From NCBI GenBank assembly GCA_012799135.1, contig JAAZLW010000061.1, forward strand, positions 1 through 38,163: a stretch of DNA of 38,163 bases, given 5' to 3'. Shown here piece after piece: positions 33,912-38,163 of this stretch (positions are counted from its first letter, which is position 1; each line of letters starts with the position of its first letter). This stretch comes from Bacillota bacterium (lineage in GTDB: Bacteria > Bacillota > Limnochordia > DTU087). The position numbers and the translations under genes were made by a program. A model generated the notes under the pieces. It made no database searches. It saw only the letters and a list, made by a program, of their open reading frames with translations, and was not told where the DNA came from.

Positions 33912-34734
33912 TAGGCGGAGATACAAGGAGATCATCAGGCACCTCTGCAATATTGTGATCTGCATCTTACTGATATTCCCTATCTTCTGGATGATATCTA
34001 CGTCATTCAAATTACCGGAAGAGCTTTTCACCAGCGATCTGCGACTGATCCCTCACAACCCAAGCATGAGCAATTATGCATACGTGCTTAAGAACTTGCC
34101 TATCGCTGTGTGGTTTAAGAATACGATCATTATTACAGCTGGCATCACTATAGGAAGGATTCTATCCAGCATCCTGGCAGCCTATGGGTTTGCTCGCTTT
34201 GAGTTTCGTGGCAAGCAGTTTCTGTTCTTCCTAGTGGTTGGGACAATGGTACTTCCCTTTGCCATCACCATGATTCCTAACTACATAATGATCTCTTCTT
34301 TAGGACTTACCAATACGCATCTAGGTGTCATTCTGCCCTATTTGGCCAGTGGCTTTGGTGTATTCTTCTTAAGGCAGCATATATTGTCAGTCCCCCAATC
34401 ACTCTATGATGCGGCTACGATCGATGGCGCAAACACCTGGCAAGCTCTCTGGCAACTAACGGTACCTGTGATCAAGGGTCCCATTTTTGCACTTGTAGTG
34501 CTTCTGGGACTTGAGGCTTGGAACATGTTTGTCTGGCCTCTGCTCATTCTGGTCGAACCAAACATGCATACTTTGCCTATAGGATTACAGTACTTCCAGG
34601 ACCAGGAGACAGGAGTCGTATGGGGGGAATTGATGGCCACGGCAAGTCTAGCATCAGTGCCGGCACTTTTGATATACATTTCGGCACGCAACTACATCGT
34701 CGAGGCATCAATTACTTCTGGAATTAAGGGTTGA
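33895..34734 (+). CDS. Sugar ABC transporter permease (MalG/UgpE type)
   Basis: 279 residues from TTG 33895, with GGGGAG four bases upstream; ATG 33904 would sit too far from that site but cannot be excluded. It overlaps the end of the preceding permease by 17 bases. Six helices, with FPIFWMISTSFKLPEELFTS at the start and the EAA loop LYDAATIDGANTWQALWQL. It completes the channel with the gene before it. Confidence 0.94.
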   Translation: MFTMNNRRRYKEIIRHLCNIVICILLIFPIFWMISTSFKLPEELFTSDLRLIPHNPSMSNYAYVLKNLPIAVWFKNTIIITAGITIGRILSSILAAYGFARFEFRGKQFLFFLVVGTMVLPFAITMIPNYIMISSLGLTNTHLGVILPYLASGFGVFFLRQHILSVPQSLYDAATIDGANTWQALWQLTVPVIKGPIFALVVLLGLEAWNMFVWPLLILVEPNMHTLPIGLQYFQDQETGVVWGELMATASLASVPALLIYISARNYIVEASITSGIKG

Positions 34735-34789
34735 TAGTTCGCATTCATTGATGAGCTGTAAACGAAGACTATGGAGAGAAGGTATAAGA

Positions 34790-35662
34790 GTGAACCTTGG
34801 TATTAATACTTTTCATGTGGTTGATCGCTATGGGCTTGATGAGCAAGGCGAATACAGCCCGCAGAACTTGGCGAGGTCTGTGGAATCCATCGTGCGTGAA
34901 ATGGACCTACGGATTATCGAATTGTTCCTGGATGCCGGCTCTCAACGGCCGGATCTTATGGGTGATGGCGCGTTACGCCGTCTAAAGGAGCTCAAAGAAG
35001 CTGAGAATATCAGGTTCTCGGCCCATCTACCTTTCAAATATCTCGATCTTTCCAGCCTAAATGAAGGGGTACGTAAGCTAAGTATGGAATGCTGCAAGCG
35101 TGCCATCGACTTCGGTGAGGAGCTGGATGTGGATACCTATGTGGTCCATTTGACCGGTGCCGAGGTGCGCTGCCTCTATGCTGATTGGAGTCCAAGTTCG
35201 CCCTACGTACTAAACAAACTGTTGGAAGAAACCATTATGAATGCCCACAAGAGTCTGGAAGAGCTGACCCGATATGTCGACCCTCGCAGGCTATGTGTCG
35301 AGAATCTCTATCCAGCTGACTTCTCGGATTTCGAGTGCGTAGTACAGGAATTAGGGACGTCGGTTTGCTTTGATGTAGGTCATCTTCTGCTACACAAAAA
35401 GAATCCTATTGCCTTCCTAGATGATTTCGCCGATCGTATTCGGGTTATTCATCTCCATGACGTATCGATGATTCCCGTAGAGTCGGGCAAAGTCGTTAGG
35501 ATTGATCATCAGACTCTGGGTACAGGTGAACTTGACTTGTCTCGGTTCCTGAAGAAACTTGAGGGCATTCAGTTTGACGGATACCTGATTCTTGAACCGC
35601 TAAACGGCTCGGTTGGAAGGAAGTCTCTCGAGGTCCTTAGGCAGCATATTACGAAGATCTGA
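34790..35662 (+). CDS. Sugar phosphate isomerase/epimerase family TIM barrel
   Basis: 290 residues, same superfamily (PF01261) as the gene at 27202 but not closely similar. It has VNLGINTFHVVDRYG at the start, RFSAHLPFKYLDLS, the metal-site strands CVENLYPADF and VCFDVGHLLLH, and RVIHLHDVS. The GTG at 34790 follows GGAGAGAAGG; the ATG at 34748 adds residues without family support. It follows the importer by 55 bases and is followed by the phosphatase gene, so it is probably part of the DeoR-controlled unit and acts on the imported compound. Confidence 0.85.
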   Translation: MNLGINTFHVVDRYGLDEQGEYSPQNLARSVESIVREMDLRIIELFLDAGSQRPDLMGDGALRRLKELKEAENIRFSAHLPFKYLDLSSLNEGVRKLSMECCKRAIDFGEELDVDTYVVHLTGAEVRCLYADWSPSSPYVLNKLLEETIMNAHKSLEELTRYVDPRRLCVENLYPADFSDFECVVQELGTSVCFDVGHLLLHKKNPIAFLDDFADRIRVIHLHDVSMIPVESGKVVRIDHQTLGTGELDLSRFLKKLEGIQFDGYLILEPLNGSVGRKSLEVLRQHITKI

Positions 35663-35696
35663 ATCCCTGACCGGCATTCACAGAAAGAGTGATAAC

Positions 35697-36407
35697 ATGT
35701 CCAAACTGGCTCCGCCATGTGAGCTTGATGTATGGGTACTTTGCGATTTCGATGGTACCGCTTCTGTTCGTGATGTCCAGAACATGCTCCTTGATCATTT
35801 CCTTGGGCAAGGTTGGAGAAAAGAGGTGCAAGCAGCGTTAGCGGAAGGGAAAAAGAGCTCGGCCTATATGCCCCGAATTTATGCTGATTGGCCAGCCACC
35901 AGAGAGGAGATGATTCGCGCTATCGATGAAAAGGCTGAGCTCGATCCATATCTTGTCGAGTTCGTAGAGTACTGCCGCAAGCAGCAGTATCATTTGGAGA
36001 TTGTCAGTGACGGCCTCGACATATACATTAACCATCTGTTGGGCAAACACCAATTGGATTACATCCCATATACTTCTAATCGGCTGGTGTTTGCCGATGG
36101 TAAGGCTAGGTTAGAATCGCCATTTCGCAGTGGCTTCTGTGGCTTATGTGGGAACTGCAAGAAACAAAGGGTATTGGCCGCAAGAAAGGCGAATGCCGAC
36201 TGTGTAGTCTATATCGGTGACGGTATTTCAGATGAGTGCCCTGCTGCCATAAGCGATATAGTCTTTGCCAAGAATCAGCTCTTGGCATATTGCCAGGAGC
36301 ACGATTTACCTGCCATACCGTTTGAGAACTTCTCCGAAGTGCTCGAGGCATTTCCCGAAGCGCTAGAGAATTACCAAAAAATGCAAGATCGGATTGCAAG
36401 AGGTTAA
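35697..36407 (+). CDS. HAD-family phosphatase, MtnX/PHOSPHO1-like
   Basis: 236 residues. Motif I is CDFDGTASV (nucleophile Asp, acid Asp), motif II the Ser in EIVSDGLDIYI, and motif III/IV is Lys with YIGDGISDECPA. A Cys cluster C148, C151, C154 (CGLCGNCKK) lies before motif III, as in the HAD-IB group with MtnX and PHOSPHO1. MtnX works in methionine salvage, but no other methionine-salvage gene is here, and the gene sits in a sugar unit, so it more likely acts on a sugar or polyol phosphate. The ATG at 35697 is chosen because the longer frame overlaps the preceding gene by 50 bases. The ribosome site is weak (AGAAAGAG). Confidence 0.8.
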   Translation: MSKLAPPCELDVWVLCDFDGTASVRDVQNMLLDHFLGQGWRKEVQAALAEGKKSSAYMPRIYADWPATREEMIRAIDEKAELDPYLVEFVEYCRKQQYHLEIVSDGLDIYINHLLGKHQLDYIPYTSNRLVFADGKARLESPFRSGFCGLCGNCKKQRVLAARKANADCVVYIGDGISDECPAAISDIVFAKNQLLAYCQEHDLPAIPFENFSEVLEAFPEALENYQKMQDRIARG

Positions 36408-36521
36408 TATGATGGCGATGAAAGGTCATTTTGTCTGAGTCTTTGGCCAGGTACCATGTACAGAGATGAAAGGTGTCCTTTGTGCTATTGATAGTCCGTG
36501 GCACATATTGGAAAGGTTTGA

Positions 36522-36713
36522 GTGTGCATGGCGCGGGAGCTATATATCATCGCGGGTGGTCTGCTGGCTTGGATAGGGCTAGTAGAACTACGCAAACTTG
36601 ACTGTCCAGGAGAACTCCAGAAACTGAATGGGAAAACACGGCGATTGCGCAGATTAGCCGGCTGTCTGATATCTTTTCTAGGATTCTGCTTGGCACTCTA
36701 TGGCGCTTGGTAG
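36522..36713 (+). CDS. Small membrane protein with two helices, function unknown
   Basis: 63 residues, from GTG 36522 with GGAAAGG upstream; ATG 36528 is an alternative. One hydrophobic helix (YIIAGGLLAWIGLVEL), a basic middle (KLNGKTRRLRRL), and a second helix (AGCLISFLGFCLALYGAW) suggest a hairpin in the membrane with the loop in the cytoplasm. I do not recognise the family. It stands alone. Confidence 0.55.
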   Translation: MCMARELYIIAGGLLAWIGLVELRKLDCPGELQKLNGKTRRLRRLAGCLISFLGFCLALYGAW

Positions 36714-36853
36714 TCCTGCCATGGCCACAAATAGACAAGCAGCCCTCTTCGGAGCTGAGAACTCCCCTTGCTAAGAGCACCCTTCCTCGGGCAATGGGAA
36801 GGCAACTAGAGCATCAGCTGCGCAGGAATGGTACCCTTGGTCATCGGTGGTAT

Positions 36854-37774
36854 TTACCTTGCCAATCGGTGTAAACCGGCGTCCCGGGCAATGCTGATGG
36901 CCTGATGGTGCTCGGTTCGCTTCAGAGGACGAGCTAGCTCTGGGTACCTTTGGGCCAAGTGGGCTGGACGGTATTGGCCCATTATATTGACATAGGTATC
37001 AGCAGAGATCTCCTTGGCGATGAACTCTGTTATCTTACGCGTATCTTCCAGGTGGTTAGGCATGACCAGATGACGCACCATGAGACCGCGATGAGCTATA
37101 CCAGCGCCATCTATGATCAGATCGCCTACTTGACGGTGCATTTCTCGAATAGCGGCTTTAGCTACCGTTGAGTAGCGCCGGGCACCGGCTAGCCGCTCAC
37201 CAGTCTCATCATCGGCAAACTTGAAATCTGGCATATAGATGTCCACTATACCGTCAAGTAATCTCAAGGTGGGGAGTGCATCATATCCACCGGTGTTATA
37301 TACAAGGGGCACTTCCAGTCCATCACCTGCTGCCAGGACAAGTGCCTCCAGTATTTGAGGTACTACGTGGCTTGGCGAAACCAGGTTGATATTATGACAG
37401 CCCCGTGTCTGTAGATTGAGCATCATGTCAGCTAGGTGCCGACTGGTTGTCTCCTGCCCGGCACCGCATGCACTGATATCGTAGTTCTGACAGAACACAC
37501 AGGCCAGGTTACAGTTGGCGAAGAAAATGGTGCCAGAGCCCCCAGCCCCCACCAGGACATCCTCTTCGCCATAGTGTTGGCCACAGCTGGACACTACGGC
37601 AAGTCTACCTGTCCGGCAAACTCCGATCTCTCCTTCCAGACGATTGACTTTACAGACTTGTGCACAGATCGCGCAATGGGATAGCCGTGTTGTGGCTTCC
37701 TCTGCTCGTCGCTCTAGCTCGCCTGTGCGATAAAGGTCGAGATAACCAGGAATGAAAAGGTCCTGCGAATTCAC
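36854..37774 (-). CDS. Radical SAM protein, COG1313 (PflX-like)
   Basis: 306 residues from GTG 37774, which has AAAGGAG about 11 bases upstream; an ATG at 37801 lacks a ribosome site. The SAM-cluster motif is C88-N-L-A-C92-V-F-C95 (CxxxCxxC). An N-terminal set of cysteines (C34, C37, C41, C53: CAICAQVC then GVCRTG) is typical of COG1313 and may hold a second metal. Members resemble pyruvate-formate-lyase activating enzyme but their substrate is unknown, and no glycyl-radical enzyme is adjacent. It is divergent from the gene at 38084. Confidence 0.88.
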   Translation of the reverse strand: MNSQDLFIPGYLDLYRTGELERRAEEATTRLSHCAICAQVCKVNRLEGEIGVCRTGRLAVVSSCGQHYGEEDVLVGAGGSGTIFFANCNLACVFCQNYDISACGAGQETTSRHLADMMLNLQTRGCHNINLVSPSHVVPQILEALVLAAGDGLEVPLVYNTGGYDALPTLRLLDGIVDIYMPDFKFADDETGERLAGARRYSTVAKAAIREMHRQVGDLIIDGAGIAHRGLMVRHLVMPNHLEDTRKITEFIAKEISADTYVNIMGQYRPAHLAQRYPELARPLKRTEHHQAISIARDAGLHRLAR

Positions 37775-38083
37775 GGTAGAACCAGCTCCTTTCTCGATCA
37801 AAGTGGTAAGGGTAGCCTGACTTATCTATGGGTCTTACTTCTGATCATAATCTTTACCAATCTCACGGCCGTATCCTGCTACTGGCCCTGGCATAAGATA
37901 CACTGAGCCCAGCGCAGGGCATGGGTGGGATTGCCAGATGGCCCTATCTAGCACAATCGATCTCAGGAAAGAAGGTACGGCGGCGGATGCGCCGAATTAT
38001 TGATCCAAATCTAGGACCAAGGCTATTGCGACGCTGCAGATGCCCAGATCTGCAAGAGGTTGGGTGAAAGGAAGCGTGGTTGC

Positions 38084-38163
38084 ATGAAGGCGCATATCCT
38101 GACTGATAACAGAGCTGCTGCGCCAGGTATTGTCGGGGAGCATGGCCTGTCAGTATTCATCGA
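38084..38163 (+). CDS. Metallo-beta-lactamase-fold hydrolase, N-terminal fragment
   Basis: The first 26 residues of a gene cut by the window end, starting MKAHILTDNRAA and reaching GEHGLSVFI. This is the opening strand pair of the COG1237-type metallo-beta-lactamase-fold hydrolases (first strand with TDN, then EHGLS). The metal ligands lie beyond the window. AAAGGAAG lies 10 bases upstream. The 282-base gap before it holds no other gene that I can support. Confidence 0.6.
   Translation, partial: MKAHILTDNRAAAPGIVGEHGLSVFI

Noticed and set aside
35697-36407. MtnX of the methionine salvage pathway
   Set aside because: The family fits, but no other salvage gene is present and the gene belongs to a sugar unit, so the specific name is not justified.
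37921-38067. 48-codon frame (MGGIARWPYLAQ and on) before the metallo-beta-lactamase-fold gene
   Set aside because: It is open and arginine-rich but has no ribosome site and no recognisable family; chance is as likely as a gene.

Overview
The window looks like chromosomal DNA of an anaerobic, fermentative member of the Bacillota (Firmicutes) or a close relative. The basis is a Bacillota-like RpoB, Shine-Dalgarno sequences close to AGGAGG with frequent GTG and TTG starts, sigma-A type promoters, and oxygen-sensitive enzyme types (ferredoxin-type aldo/keto reductase, nitroreductase, radical SAM protein). Taxonomy below phylum is not resolvable by eye. TAA, TAG and TGA all serve as stops, so the code is standard.

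Layout. 1-2.7 kb: end of a ZIP metal transporter, a convergent PTS_EIIC_2 membrane protein, and a 4Fe-4S aldo/keto reductase. 2.9-9.8 kb: an orphan MASE3-type histidine kinase, a nitroreductase, a two-gene unit (UROD-type methyltransferase fused to a thioredoxin-like domain, then a CobW-type GTPase), nicotinate phosphoribosyltransferase and a PlsC acyltransferase. 9.8-15.4 kb: a possible 42-residue protein, a peptide-type ABC importer without ATPases (second permease interrupted by an in-frame TGA), a D-2-hydroxyacid dehydrogenase and a convergent TraX-like membrane protein. 15.5-19.5 kb: rpoB with its own promoter, a leader holding an intrinsic terminator and a terminator-like repeat behind it, then tRNA-Arg(TCG). 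rpoC is not next to rpoB.

19.5-25.2 kb: a decaying rhamnose/rhamnoside locus. It holds a multiply damaged GH78 alpha-L-rhamnosidase remnant, the rhamnose importer ATPase rhaT broken by an amber codon, and apparently intact permeases rhaP and rhaQ and binding protein rhaS. 25.2-27.0 kb: a fluoride riboswitch (crcB motif) whose P1 stem overlaps the 5' arm of a 14-bp terminator, directly ahead of a cation:proton antiporter fused to a universal stress domain. 27.2-36.4 kb: carbohydrate or cyclitol genes: two xylose-isomerase-like TIM barrels, a ROK regulator, a Gfo/Idh/MocA dehydrogenase, a DeoR regulator, a CUT1 sugar importer without its ATPase, and a HAD phosphatase. 36.5-38.2 kb: a small membrane protein, a COG1313-type radical SAM protein and the start of a metallo-beta-lactamase-fold gene.

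Most notable are the fluoride riboswitch with its antiporter-Usp fusion, rpoB separated from rpoC behind an attenuator-like leader, the UROD-thioredoxin fusion coupled to CobW, and three separate nonsense lesions in transport and glycoside genes. No CRISPR array, insertion sequence or prophage was seen.
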